Positions 17,205-26,213 of a DNA stretch of 64,000 bases are shown here, piece after piece; position 1 is the first letter of the stretch; each line of letters begins with the position of its first letter. The notes under the pieces are model-generated. The model searched no databases. It saw only the letters and a list, made by a program, of their open reading frames with translations, and was not told the DNA's origin. The stretch comes from Brevibacillus sp. SYP-B805 (GTDB lineage Bacteria; Bacillota; Bacilli; Brevibacillales; Brevibacillaceae), in the NCBI RefSeq assembly GCF_011059135.1, contig NZ_JAALGD010000014.1, forward strand, positions 1 to 64,000, written 5' to 3'. The translations under genes were made by a program, and so were the position numbers.

Positions 17205-18191
17205 ATGAAGAAAAATGTTTGGTTATCTGCTTTGCTGGTTGGCGCCTTATCGCTTGCGGCGTTTGGATGCAGCCAGGGGACGAATCAACCCGGCCAGCAG
17301 GATCAGGCAGCAGCCCAAGCGGGTGGGCAAAAACCCAAATACGCCATGATCTTGAAAACGTTATCTAATCCTTTCTGGGTCTCCATGAAGGAAGGGATTG
17401 AAAAAGAGGCGGCCAAGCTGGGGATTCAGGTTGATATTCTGGCTGTTTCTTCGGAGGATGATACACAAGGCCAGCTGAAATTGTTTGAAGATTTGTTAAA
17501 TAAAGATTACGCGGGCATCGGGGTTGCGCCGTTATCGCCGGTAAACGTGATTCCCCAAATCGTGGCGGCCAATCAAAAAGGGATTCCCGTTGTCAACATC
17601 GATGAAAAATTAGACATGCAGGAACTGAAAAACGCCGGTGGAAATGTATACGCTTTCGTCACCACGGATAACGTCAAGGTGGGAGCGAAAGGGGCCCAGT
17701 ATATCGTGGACACCTTGGGCGCAGAAGGCGGACAAGTCGCCATCATCGAGGGGAAAGCCGGCAACGCGTCGGGTGAAGCCCGCAAACAGGGAGCGGAAGA
17801 AGTATTCAAATCCGCCAAAGGAATTGAATTGGTGGCGAGCCAGCCGGCCGATTGGGACCGCATCAAGGCGCTCGATGTCACCACGAACCTGATTCAGCGG
17901 TATCCGGAACTGAAAGCGATCTATGCGGCGAACGACACCATGGCACTGGGTGCGCTGGAAGCCGTGAAAAACGCGAACAAAAAAATCCTGGTCGTAGGGA
18001 CGGACGGCACGCCGGAAGCGGTTGAATCCGTCAAGAAAGGCGAATTGGCCGCCACGGTCGCTCAGGATCCGGCCCAGATCGGCGCGACAAGCTTGGATAA
18101 GCTGAAAGAGGCGGTTGACAAAAAGGTACCGTTCTCGATAGATGCAGAGCCGGAAACCATTGCCGTCGATTCCCAACTGATCACGAAGTGA
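17205..18191 (+). CDS. alsB: D-allose-binding lipoprotein
   Basis: A 328-residue extracellular sugar-binding protein. Signal peptide with LAAFGC, lipid-modified Cys at about residue 22, then a Gln/Ala-rich linker. The mature part closely resembles E. coli AlsB as I recall it: LKTLSNPFWVSMKEGIE, QLKLFEDLLNK, GGNVYAFVTTDNVKVGAKGA, VAIIEGKAGNASGEAR, VASQPADWDRIKALDV and YAANDTMALGA. GGAGGAG precedes the ATG. Followed by a strong hairpin and then the ATPase gene. Allose is the expected ligand; ribose-like sugars may also bind. Confidence 0.92.
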   Translation: MKKNVWLSALLVGALSLAAFGCSQGTNQPGQQDQAAAQAGGQKPKYAMILKTLSNPFWVSMKEGIEKEAAKLGIQVDILAVSSEDDTQGQLKLFEDLLNKDYAGIGVAPLSPVNVIPQIVAANQKGIPVVNIDEKLDMQELKNAGGNVYAFVTTDNVKVGAKGAQYIVDTLGAEGGQVAIIEGKAGNASGEARKQGAEEVFKSAKGIELVASQPADWDRIKALDVTTNLIQRYPELKAIYAANDTMALGALEAVKNANKKILVVGTDGTPEAVESVKKGELAATVAQDPAQIGATSLDKLKEAVDKKVPFSIDAEPETIAVDSQLITK

Positions 18192-18206
18192 CCCCAGTCG
18201 GAGACA

Positions 18207-18245
18207 GGTTTTCTCATCCCTGCCTCTGTCAGGGATGAGAAAACC
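18207..18245 (+). promoter_or_regulatory. Intercistronic hairpin between alsB and alsA
   Basis: GGTTTTCTCATCCCTG pairs exactly with CAGGGATGAGAAAACC around a 7-base loop. With CCCC after it rather than a U-tract, it is better read as an mRNA-stabilising or partial-stop structure than as a full terminator. Confidence 0.75.
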
Positions 18246-18263
18246 CCATAAGGAGGGTGGATG

Positions 18264-19778
18264 ATGAAACCTTTGGTGGAGATGAGAAATATCACCAAGA
18301 AGTTTTCCGGTGTCACTGCCCTGGAAAATATCAATTTTGATATTTTGAGCGGGGAAGTCCACATTCTGCTTGGCGAAAATGGAGCAGGAAAATCGACCTT
18401 GATGAAAATCCTGAGCGGAATCTACGAACCTACCGAAGGGAGCATCATTCTGTCCGGCAGGGAATACAGCAAATTGACCCCGGCGGATTCCGCTGAAAAC
18501 AAAATCAGCATCATCTATCAGGAATTAAGCTTGATCGACGAGTTGTCCATTGCCGAAAACCTGTTTGTAGGCAAGCTGCCGACCAAAAAAGTGATGGGCA
18601 TTCCCGTCGTGGATTTTGCGCACATTCATGAAAAAACGGCCGAATTGCTGAAAAGGGTCGGTTTGAATCGCAGTCCGTCCACCCTGGTCGGAGAGCTTCC
18701 GATTTCCGAAAAACAGCAGGTGGAAATCGCCAAAGCGCTGGCCTCCGACGCCAAAGTAATCATTATGGATGAACCGACCTCGTCCTTGACGACGGAGGAA
18801 GTAAACAAGCTGTTTGCGATTATCCGGCAGTTGAAAAAAGAAGGCGTCGGCATCGTGTACATCTCCCACAAGATGAAGGAACTTGCTGAAATTGGCGATC
18901 GCGTCACCGTTCTGAAGGATGGAAAACATGTCGGCACCAAACCGTTAAAGGATGTGACCACCGATCAGTTGGTTTCCATGATGGTCGGCAGGGAATTGAA
19001 CGCCAAGAACCTCAATCCCCATCGGGCCGAAACCAACGAGGTGATCTTTGAGGTTCAACACCTGACAAGAAAAGACCGGGCCGTGCAGGATGTCAGTTTC
19101 AAGCTTTACCGGGGAGAGATCCTGGGTTTTGCCGGGTTGATCGGCTCGGGACGGACGGAACTGATGAACGCGATATTCGGAGCAGCAGAATTGGAGAGCG
19201 GCGACATGACCCTGTTTGGCGAGAAGGTCATCATCAAAAGTCCGCACGACGCGGTGAAAAAGGGGTTGGCTTTCATTACGGAAAACCGCAGGGAAACGGG
19301 GTTTTTCCACAATTTCGAGATATGGAAAAACATCTCCATCTCCTCACTGGTTCGCAAGTCAAAATGGGGAGGCATCTGGGGGTTCGTCAATAAGCAAGCT
19401 GAACAGCAGCAGGCGGAAGAACAAAAGAAGGTCTTGCGGATCAAATGTTCTTCCATTCTTCAAAATATTACGGAGTTATCGGGCGGCAACCAGCAGAAGG
19501 TGATTATCGGCAAATGGCTGGCGGCTCAAGCAAGACTGATGATCTTCGACGAACCGACTCGCGGCATCGACGTAGGAGCCAAAAGCGAGATTTATGCCAT
19601 CATGCGGAAGCTTGCCAATGAAGGGAAAGGCATCCTCATGGTTTCCTCGGAGCTGCCTGAATTGCTGGCGGTATGCGATCGCATCATTGTTTTTAAAGAT
19701 GGCAGGCTGCGGGCGACATTCACGAATGAAGAAGCAACGGAAGAAAAAATCATGTTGGCTGCAACCTCTGACATGTAA
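18264..19778 (+). CDS. alsA: D-allose ABC transporter ATP-binding protein
   Basis: A 504-residue double ABC ATPase of a CUT2 importer. Domain 1: [36 protein letters not shown]. Domain 2: [36 protein letters not shown]. Two adjacent ATG codons exist; I chose the second (18264) because AAGGAGG is then seven bases away, but 18261 is nearly as good. It works with AlsB and AlsC. Confidence 0.92.
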   Translation: MKPLVEMRNITKKFSGVTALENINFDILSGEVHILLGENGAGKSTLMKILSGIYEPTEGSIILSGREYSKLTPADSAENKISIIYQELSLIDELSIAENLFVGKLPTKKVMGIPVVDFAHIHEKTAELLKRVGLNRSPSTLVGELPISEKQQVEIAKALASDAKVIIMDEPTSSLTTEEVNKLFAIIRQLKKEGVGIVYISHKMKELAEIGDRVTVLKDGKHVGTKPLKDVTTDQLVSMMVGRELNAKNLNPHRAETNEVIFEVQHLTRKDRAVQDVSFKLYRGEILGFAGLIGSGRTELMNAIFGAAELESGDMTLFGEKVIIKSPHDAVKKGLAFITENRRETGFFHNFEIWKNISISSLVRKSKWGGIWGFVNKQAEQQQAEEQKKVLRIKCSSILQNITELSGGNQQKVIIGKWLAAQARLMIFDEPTRGIDVGAKSEIYAIMRKLANEGKGILMVSSELPELLAVCDRIIVFKDGRLRATFTNEEATEEKIMLAATSDM

Positions 19779-19794
19779 GGAAGGAGAACCACCC

Positions 19795-20739
19795 ATGGTA
19801 AATCGGTTTCGCGAAAGTTGGCAGAAGTTTGGGATATTCGGGATATTCATCTTGATCGTTGCGGCTCTGGGGATTCTCTCCCCTGAATACTTTCTGACCA
19901 CCAATAACTTGACCCAGGTGGTTCTGCAGAGTGCGATTACCATTTTGATTGCATGCGGCGAGTTTTTTACCATTTTAATTGCGGGCATCGACCTTTCCGT
20001 CGGCTCCGTCATTGCATTGACCGGTGTGATCACCGGCAAGCTGCTTGTATCCGGAACGCCTGTTGTCCTTGCCATTTTGATCGGCGGCATTCTGGTGGGC
20101 GGCTTGTTGGGGGCTGTTAACGGGATTTTGGTAAATAAAACCGGGCTGCACCCGTTTATCATCACCTTGGGGACCATGTCCATCTATCGCGGGATCACGC
20201 TGATCATTTCGGATGCCAAGCCGATCTTCGGCTTTCCGCAGTCCTTCAAGGAAGGGGTGGCGGGCTGGATTTTCCATATTCCCATTCCGGTGATCATTGC
20301 CCTGACAGTAGCGCTCATCCTCCACTTCATCACGACCAAGACGATTCTGGGCAGGAACATCTACGCACTGGGGGGAAACGCTCAATCCGCCTGGTTCTCC
20401 GGCATTGATATCAAGAAGCACCAACTGATTGTCTTTATCATCTCGGGCATCTGCGCCGGGATTGCCGGAGTGGTGATGACAGCCCGTTTGGGGGCGGCTG
20501 AACCCCTGGCCGGCGTTGGGTTCGAGACGTTTGCGATTGCTTCGGCGATCATTGGCGGCACCAGCTTCTTTGGCGGCAAGGGAACCATTATCGGCGTGGT
20601 GATGGGCGGATTGATCATCGGGGTCATCAACAATGGGCTGAATATCCTGAATGTATCCACCTATTATCAGCAAATCGTCATGGGTTCGCTGATTATCGCC
20701 GCCGTCACGCTGGATAAGTTGTTTAGTGCCAAAAAATAA
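19795..20739 (+). CDS. alsC: D-allose ABC transporter permease
   Basis: A 314-residue membrane permease with about nine hydrophobic segments and the CUT2 motifs [32 protein letters not shown] and IIGGTSFFGGKGT. The start at 19795 follows GGAAGGAGAACCACCC; the longer open frame upstream overlaps alsA and is not used. It lies between alsA and alsE. Confidence 0.92.
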   Translation: MVNRFRESWQKFGIFGIFILIVAALGILSPEYFLTTNNLTQVVLQSAITILIACGEFFTILIAGIDLSVGSVIALTGVITGKLLVSGTPVVLAILIGGILVGGLLGAVNGILVNKTGLHPFIITLGTMSIYRGITLIISDAKPIFGFPQSFKEGVAGWIFHIPIPVIIALTVALILHFITTKTILGRNIYALGGNAQSAWFSGIDIKKHQLIVFIISGICAGIAGVVMTARLGAAEPLAGVGFETFAIASAIIGGTSFFGGKGTIIGVVMGGLIIGVINNGLNILNVSTYYQQIVMGSLIIAAVTLDKLFSAKK

Positions 20740-20753
20740 GGGAGTGAAGAGAA

Positions 20754-21434
20754 ATGGCGTACAAATTTTCCCCGTCTTTGATGTGCATGAATCTGGTGCA
20801 GTTCAGGGAGCAGATTCTGGCATTGAACGAGAGGGCGGATTTCTACCACATTGACATTATGGATGGCCATTATGTCCGAAATATTACGCTTTCTCCTTTT
20901 TTTATCAGTCAAGTGAAATCGATTACCCAACTTCCCATCGATGCCCACCTGATGGTGGAATCGCCTGCCGATTTTATCGATATGACTGCGGAAGCGGGAG
21001 CCGATTATATCACTCCCCATGCGGAAACGATCAATCGGGACGCGTTTCGGATCATCAACAGGATCAAAGCCCGTGGCTGCAAGGCTGGCGTGGCGTTAAA
21101 CCCCGCCACACCGCTCGAGTATATCAGGGAATACATTCATCTGCTTGATAAAATCACAATCATGACCGTAGATCCGGGATATGCCGGCCAAGCGTTTATT
21201 CCCGAGATGCTGAAGAAAATCAGACAGGCCAAGGAGTGGAAAGAAACGTACGGCTATCCCTATCTGATTGAAGTGGACGGTTCCTGCAACAAAGCCACCT
21301 TCAAACAGCTGGCAGCAGCGGGCACGGAAGTATTCATCGTCGGTTCGTCCGGGCTGTTCAATCTGCATCCGGACGTTACCGTCGCCTGGGATCGAATGAT
21401 GGAAAATTTCCAGCATGAAGTAGGGGTGAAATGA
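20754..21434 (+). CDS. alsE: D-allulose-6-phosphate 3-epimerase
   Basis: A 226-residue TIM-barrel epimerase of the ribulose-phosphate 3-epimerase family, converting D-allulose 6-phosphate to fructose 6-phosphate. Metal-site motif YHIDIMDGHYV near residues 35-45, then DAHLMVE, MTVDPGYAGQAFI and EVDGSCN. E. coli AlsE has 231 residues and the same SPSLMCM start region. GGGAGTGAAGAG precedes the ATG. It supplies the last step into glycolysis for allose. Confidence 0.93.
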   Translation: MAYKFSPSLMCMNLVQFREQILALNERADFYHIDIMDGHYVRNITLSPFFISQVKSITQLPIDAHLMVESPADFIDMTAEAGADYITPHAETINRDAFRIINRIKARGCKAGVALNPATPLEYIREYIHLLDKITIMTVDPGYAGQAFIPEMLKKIRQAKEWKETYGYPYLIEVDGSCNKATFKQLAAAGTEVFIVGSSGLFNLHPDVTVAWDRMMENFQHEVGVK

Positions 21435-21435
21435 A

Positions 21436-21993
21436 ATGGAGAAGGTCTTGCAGCCATTTTTCACGATCTTTGATGAAAATCGGAATGCTTTTACCCGCTA
21501 CAGCAGTTATGAAGAACGGAAATTATCCGACATGAAGGGATATTTCGCCAACGAGGCACGCCGTCAACAAATGGAGGAACAGGGAAACCCCATCGTGTAT
21601 CGCGTCTACAAGCAGGACGTCCCCCTGAAAGAAGGGGAACTGCTCCACTGCATCACCATGATTGAACCCGGCCATGTGGATGGCGAATTCTTTATGACAA
21701 AGGGCCATTACCATCTCAATGAAGACTGCGCGGAGATCTACTACGGCCAAAAAGGGAAGGGTTTGCTGCTCATGCAAAAAGGCGACCGTACGGAAACCAT
21801 CGAGATGAATCCGGGTACCGTGGCCTACATACCGGCAGGCTGGGGGCACCGGACCGTGAACGTTTCGCAGCATGAACCCTTCGTCTTTTTTTCGGTTTGG
21901 CCGGCCCAGTCGGGATACAACTACCAGCGCGCGTTGGATGAACCTTTCCAAAAGAAAGCGGTTGTGGACGGGGACTCTTACAAGCTGGTCTAA
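21436..21993 (+). CDS. Cupin-type phosphoglucose isomerase-like sugar-phosphate isomerase
   Basis: A 185-residue metal-dependent cupin of the archaeal-type glucose-6-phosphate isomerase family. Its metal motif is intact (TKGHYHLNEDCAEIYYG, then PAGWGHRTVN), giving the His-His-Glu-His set. It starts one base after the alsE stop, between alsE and the allose kinase. In E. coli, allose 6-phosphate is isomerised by RpiB, which is missing here, so this enzyme is the best candidate for allose-6-phosphate to allulose-6-phosphate isomerisation. That specificity is my inference; plain glucose-6-phosphate isomerase activity is the alternative. Confidence 0.88.
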   Translation: MEKVLQPFFTIFDENRNAFTRYSSYEERKLSDMKGYFANEARRQQMEEQGNPIVYRVYKQDVPLKEGELLHCITMIEPGHVDGEFFMTKGHYHLNEDCAEIYYGQKGKGLLLMQKGDRTETIEMNPGTVAYIPAGWGHRTVNVSQHEPFVFFSVWPAQSGYNYQRALDEPFQKKAVVDGDSYKLV

Positions 21994-22042
21994 GCAGCGA
22001 ACACCTCGCTTTTGGAACCTAGAACGACGGTGGAGGATCGTT

Positions 22043-22969
22043 ATGAGTGGACAAAGCTTTGTCTTAGCGATAGATATCGGCGGAACCAACTTTCGTTTAG
22101 GCATGATGACGCAGGATAGACAGCTGCATCATTTCACCATCAAACCGACTACAACCCTTTACGGGGAAGGCACCTCCATGGAAAACCTGAAACATGCCAT
22201 TGCAACCTATCTCCAAGAGCACGCCGGCAACATGAAGCTGGCGGCCATTTCGATCGGCTTTCCTTCCATTGTCAGCAAAGACAAGCGGATCGTTTATTCG
22301 TCTCCCAACTTGATCGGCTTTGACGACATCAATGTCGCGGAGCCGTTGGAGCAGTGCTATGGCGTTCCCGTCTACATCGAAAACGACGTCAACTTTTTGC
22401 TGCAGTATGAGATTACCCAGCACAATCTGATCAACAAAGGGACAACATTGGGGTTTTACATCGGGACGGGTTTCGGAAACTCGATTTATCTGCATGACCG
22501 ATTCCTTGACGGAAAAAATGGCGTCGCGGGCGAACTGGGGCATATTCCCGTGCTGTTCCGGCAGGATAAATGCGGCTGCGGCAATGAGGGATGCATCGAA
22601 ATATACGCATCCGGCAAACGGTTGACGCAAATCCGGGAGCAATTTTTCCCGTCGACCGACATCAAGGATCTGTTTACCAAGCATGCGACCCATCCGGAAA
22701 TCACCAGGTTTGTCGAAACCCTGTCCATTCCGATTGCGACGGAAATCAACATTTTCGACCCGGATCAAGTGATCATCGGCGGCGGGGTGATTCAGATGAA
22801 CGACTTTCCGAAGCAATTGCTGGAGGAATACATCTTGAAGTACACCCGCAAGCCTTACCCTGCGGAAGGGTTAACCATCACGTATGCCCGGCAGGATCAG
22901 ACAACGGGGCTGCTGGGAGCCGGGTATTACGCGTTTCAGAAGCTGGAGAGCGCGAATAAAAATGCTTGA
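22043..22969 (+). CDS. alsK: D-allose kinase (ROK family)
   Basis: A 308-residue ROK sugar kinase. The N-terminal phosphate loop is LAIDIGGTNFRLG; the ROK zinc motif is visible (GELGHIPV then CGCGNEGCIEIYASG). E. coli AlsK has 309 residues and the same operon position. It phosphorylates allose on C6. The start follows GGTGGAGGATCG; the longer open frame from 21872 overlaps the isomerase gene and is rejected. Last gene of the operon. Confidence 0.9.
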   Translation: MSGQSFVLAIDIGGTNFRLGMMTQDRQLHHFTIKPTTTLYGEGTSMENLKHAIATYLQEHAGNMKLAAISIGFPSIVSKDKRIVYSSPNLIGFDDINVAEPLEQCYGVPVYIENDVNFLLQYEITQHNLINKGTTLGFYIGTGFGNSIYLHDRFLDGKNGVAGELGHIPVLFRQDKCGCGNEGCIEIYASGKRLTQIREQFFPSTDIKDLFTKHATHPEITRFVETLSIPIATEINIFDPDQVIIGGGVIQMNDFPKQLLEEYILKYTRKPYPAEGLTITYARQDQTTGLLGAGYYAFQKLESANKNA

Positions 22970-22998
22970 GGCGGGAACACCCGCCTCTTGCTTTCTTC
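22968..22998 (+). terminator. Terminator of the allose operon
   Basis: GAGGCGGG-AACA-CCCGCCTC then TTGCTTTCTTC, overlapping the alsK stop and lying just before the convergent protease gene. Confidence 0.7.
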
Positions 22999-23005
22999 TC
23001 CGCAA

Positions 23006-24763
23006 TCAGGAGCGAACTGCATGGAACAGGGAACGGGAGGTCTGTTCCGCCAGCCTCCAGTCGTCTTCCCACAGGGAGATAACCGGTGCGGTCACCTGGG
23101 AATCGTCGGTCAGCAGGGCATGTTCCCGCGCGACGTAAAAGTCCTCGTATGTCCACGCTCCGCTCCCCAACAGGACCCGCGTGCGGTCGAAAATGGCGAT
23201 GGCGGTGTGGAGCAGGCCGCTTTGCCCGCTGCCGCTGTTGAATGCCTGCACGGCAACGCCTTTCGCTTCCAGATAACGGATCGTTTCCAGGTTTTCCGCA
23301 GCGGAAGCGTCAAGCAGGAGCCGCACCTTGATCCCGCGCTGGGCCGCGTTTGCCACCGCCGTTACCGTGTTGAGATCGGTGAGAACGGGAACCTCCAGGT
23401 CGATCGATTGCTGCGCTGCGGCCAGTTCCTGCCAGAGCAGCTCGGCGATGTCCGGACTGTACGCGACGGCCGTGCGGGTCGGGCTCGGCGGCGCAGGCGG
23501 CTGCGCGCTCTCTTTCCCGAGCGCTTTGACGGCTCCCGGCAGGTCCACATAGCCCTTTCCCGCGCTGTTGGGAGCGTGGAAGAGGTCTTTTGCCCCCGCC
23601 AGAATCGCCGCTTTCACTTCATCGGGGGTAGCGGCAGGCTTCGCCTGGAACAGCAGCGCTGCCGCTCCGGCGCAGATGGGGGTGGCCATCGATGTGCCGG
23701 ACAGGGAAAAATACTGGTCGTCCACCCGTCTCTGCGGGTAGGCGAGATCGAGCGTGGAGCCCGGGGCCCGCAGCGAGATGATGTTGACGCCGGGCGCGAC
23801 GATGTCCGGCTTGACCAGCCCGTCGATCGTCGGGCCGCGGCTCGAGAAGGAAGCAACGGCATCGTCCTCGTTTCCCGCAGTATTCCGGTCATCCGTAGCG
23901 CCTACGCTGATCAGTACGGGATCGATGGCCGGCGAACCGATCGTGCCGGTTCCCGGCCCTTCATTGCCGGCGGCGACGAATACGGCGAGGCCCGCCTGCC
24001 ATGCCTTTTCCAGCGCCTGGCAGAGAGGGTCGTTGCGGTATGATTCGCTGGCCGGGCCGCCGAGCGAGAGGGAGAGAATGCGAATGCCCAGCTTCTCTTT
24101 TTGCTGCAGGCACCACTGTATCCCGTCGATAATATCGGAAACGGCTCCCTGCCCGTTCGCATCGAGCACCTTGACGCCGACGAGCGAGGCTTCCCAGGCC
24201 GGTCCCCGGTATTTCCCGCCGCTCGACGTCCCGGCTCCGGCCGCGCAGCCGGCCACATGCGTGCCGTGGCCGTTGTCATCGTAAGGATCGGATTTGCCTT
24301 GAATCACATCGTAAAAGCCGATGATCCGGTTGTGCGGGGTAACCAGATCGGGGTGGGGATAAATCCCCGTGTCAATGATTGCGATCGTCACACCTTTGCC
24401 CGTCAGCCCGTTCTCCCACTCCTGCGTGGTGCCGATCGTAGGGGCGGCCGCATCAAGCAGGGTATGCATCGTCCGATCAAGGTGAAGGCGGTGGACATGA
24501 TGATGGCTGGCGACCTGACCCAGAACCCCCAGGGGCAGGCGCACGACGACCGCATCGATGATGGGCAGCTCTTTGATGATGGTCGCGCCGCAATCGGCAA
24601 GAAACTGGTTGACGGCTCCAGAGACGGCAGCATCCAGGTCGGGCTTGCGCTGCAGCAATACGGTAACCTCCTGCTCATGGCCTGTTGCTTGGGACAGGTG
24701 CTTCTTCAGGGGATAATCGCACTTGTGCAGGTGTTCGCGCAATGCATGATCCATTTGATACAT
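23006..24763 (-). CDS. Subtilisin-family serine protease with C-terminal PLD-like domain
   Basis: A 585-residue S8 peptidase. Residues 1-110 look like an AprX-type prodomain; the catalytic domain has Asp131 (IIDTGIYPHPD), His166 (DNGHGTHVAG), oxyanion Asn267 (AAGNEG) and Ser358 (SLSGTSMATP). After a Pro-rich linker (about 421-430), residues 435-585 resemble a phospholipase D-type domain: H519-x-A521-x4-D526-x6-G533-S534-x-A536, an HKD motif with Lys and Asn both replaced by Ala. No signal peptide is seen, so it may be intracellular or exported by another route. Start ATG 24763 follows AAGGAGG; an upstream in-frame GTG lies before that site. The protease should be active and the PLD part catalytically dead or altered. 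Confidence 0.9.
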   Translation of the reverse strand: MYQMDHALREHLHKCDYPLKKHLSQATGHEQEVTVLLQRKPDLDAAVSGAVNQFLADCGATIIKELPIIDAVVVRLPLGVLGQVASHHHVHRLHLDRTMHTLLDAAAPTIGTTQEWENGLTGKGVTIAIIDTGIYPHPDLVTPHNRIIGFYDVIQGKSDPYDDNGHGTHVAGCAAGAGTSSGGKYRGPAWEASLVGVKVLDANGQGAVSDIIDGIQWCLQQKEKLGIRILSLSLGGPASESYRNDPLCQALEKAWQAGLAVFVAAGNEGPGTGTIGSPAIDPVLISVGATDDRNTAGNEDDAVASFSSRGPTIDGLVKPDIVAPGVNIISLRAPGSTLDLAYPQRRVDDQYFSLSGTSMATPICAGAAALLFQAKPAATPDEVKAAILAGAKDLFHAPNSAGKGYVDLPGAVKALGKESAQPPAPPSPTRTAVAYSPDIAELLWQELAAAQQSIDLEVPVLTDLNTVTAVANAAQRGIKVRLLLDASAAENLETIRYLEAKGVAVQAFNSGSGQSGLLHTAIAIFDRTRVLLGSGAWTYEDFYVAREHALLTDDSQVTAPVISLWEDDWRLAEQTSRSLFHAVRS

Positions 24764-24814
24764 CAGAACAACCTCCTTCACCAAGCGTATGGTTGATGGA
24801 CAATCCGTGCCAAT

Positions 24815-24843
24815 AATATACCATTTTTTGCCAATTCTGTCAC
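24815..24843 (-). promoter_or_regulatory. Promoter of the S8 protease gene
   Basis: On the minus strand GTGACA, a 17-base spacer and TATATT, about 50 bases upstream of the protease start. The rest of the divergent region 24764-25124 shows no further gene; a 105-codon minus-strand open frame overlapping it has no ribosome site or family features. Confidence 0.55.
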
Positions 24844-25124
24844 TATGAACGATGACCTAATTTGTGTCGATTGCCCGATGGCTTGTGTGCTGCAGGAGGC
24901 AGCAAAGGAAGGAAAACATAGGAAAATGGATGCACATCTCGTCCTTTTCTGTGAAGGCTGGCATAAGCGCCAATCGGACATGGCTCCCCCTCCCTCAACA
25001 ATATGATGGTCGAGTATAGTACATGTCTTCTTATGATGGTTTGTCTTATGGACTTTTGATTGGCGCTCAGGTACGATTACGCTTGGAAAAGGCACAAATC
25101 TATCGAGCGAAAGAAGGCAATACC

Positions 25125-26024
25125 ATGATTCGGTCCTATCTGCTGCTGCTGTTTTGCGTGACGGCGTGGGGGAGCAATTTTGTGTTCGGCAGCATTCTGG
25201 TGAAGCAATTTCCTCCCCTGTTTCTGGCGGATGCGCGGCTCATCTGTACGTCGCTATTCTTGCTGGGATACGCGTGGTATACGCATACCTTTGTCAAAAT
25301 CAAGCGAAGAGAATGGGGATTGCTGTTTTTGCTCGGGCTGATCGGGACGCTTGCCAATCAGACCGCGTATTTTTACGGTCTGCTGACAACCGACGCCACG
25401 ACCGCCTCGCTGATTCTTTCCCTGGCGCCAATCGTGACCGCTGCGCTGGCAGCATTTTTCCTGAAAGAGAAGTTCACCCCGAAAATGATGATCGGCTCGC
25501 TGCTCGCCTTGACCGGTACTTTTTTCGTTGTCGGCAACGGGGCCGGCTTGTCATTCTCCAAAGGCGTGTTTCTCATCGCGATCGCCATGGTAAGCTTTTC
25601 GCTATCCATGATCATCATCCGCAAGCTGACCGAGAGCCTGCACCCTTTTATTGCGACCGTTTATTCGACCGTGGCGGGCACCCTGTTTTTAACCCCCGCC
25701 GCGCTGCTGTCGGTGGATTCTTCCGCCCGCATCAGCCACGAAGCCTGGGCCTGGCTGCTGCTGATTGCAACCGCCATTCTGATGCAGGGCGTCTGCGGGA
25801 TCGTGTGGAATCAGCAGCTGAAGATTGTAGGGACGGGGAAAGCCGCGATCTTTCTCAATCTACAGCCGTTTGTCGCCATGCTGATGGGCTTTCTGCTGCT
25901 CGGCTCGAAGGTAACGGAGGTACAAATCGGGGGGTCCGTACTGATTGTGGCCGGGGTCATCGTGGCAACCGTCCGCTCGCAGAAAAGCGTGCAGCATCGG
26001 TCCACCATCAGCCAGGCTGAATAA
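25125..26024 (+). CDS. EamA/DMT-family membrane transporter
   Basis: A 299-residue integral membrane protein with ten hydrophobic segments and two EamA repeats, typical of drug/metabolite exporters. The N-terminal repeat holds FCVTAWGSNFVFGSILVK and the second begins near residue 150. ATG 25125 follows AAAGAAGG; the open frame starting at 25023 adds 34 polar residues not seen in the family. Substrate unknown; such proteins often export amino acids or metabolites. It stands alone between the protease and the ribose operon. Confidence 0.85.
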   Translation: MIRSYLLLLFCVTAWGSNFVFGSILVKQFPPLFLADARLICTSLFLLGYAWYTHTFVKIKRREWGLLFLLGLIGTLANQTAYFYGLLTTDATTASLILSLAPIVTAALAAFFLKEKFTPKMMIGSLLALTGTFFVVGNGAGLSFSKGVFLIAIAMVSFSLSMIIIRKLTESLHPFIATVYSTVAGTLFLTPAALLSVDSSARISHEAWAWLLLIATAILMQGVCGIVWNQQLKIVGTGKAAIFLNLQPFVAMLMGFLLLGSKVTEVQIGGSVLIVAGVIVATVRSQKSVQHRSTISQAE

Positions 26025-26119
26025 ACATGGGATAAAGAGAAGAACATGCGCGTGGTTGCCCAAGACGGTCCGACAGCAGCCGTCCTGCGGCAGCCATGTT
26101 TTGTATGGTGGCAAACCCC

Positions 26120-26148
26120 TTGACAGCCGTTTTTGACGAGGATTATAT
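26120..26148 (+). promoter_or_regulatory. Promoter of the ribose operon
   Basis: TTGACA (26120-26125), a 17-base spacer and TTATAT (26143-26148), directly followed by operator 26161-26178. Confidence 0.75.
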
Positions 26149-26160
26149 TGAAAGGGACAA

Positions 26161-26178
26161 ATGAAACCGGTTACATAT
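26161..26178. promoter_or_regulatory. RbsR operator 1
   Basis: ATGAAACCGGTTACATAT, one base short of the palindrome at 26214-26233; it covers the expected transcription start. Confidence 0.75.
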
Positions 26179-26213
26179 GAATGATGATAAGAATCATTTG
26201 TTTTTTTGCGAAG

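Noticed and set aside
24778-25095. 105-codon minus-strand frame upstream of the protease
   Set aside because: Spans the divergent promoter region, no start site support, no motif.
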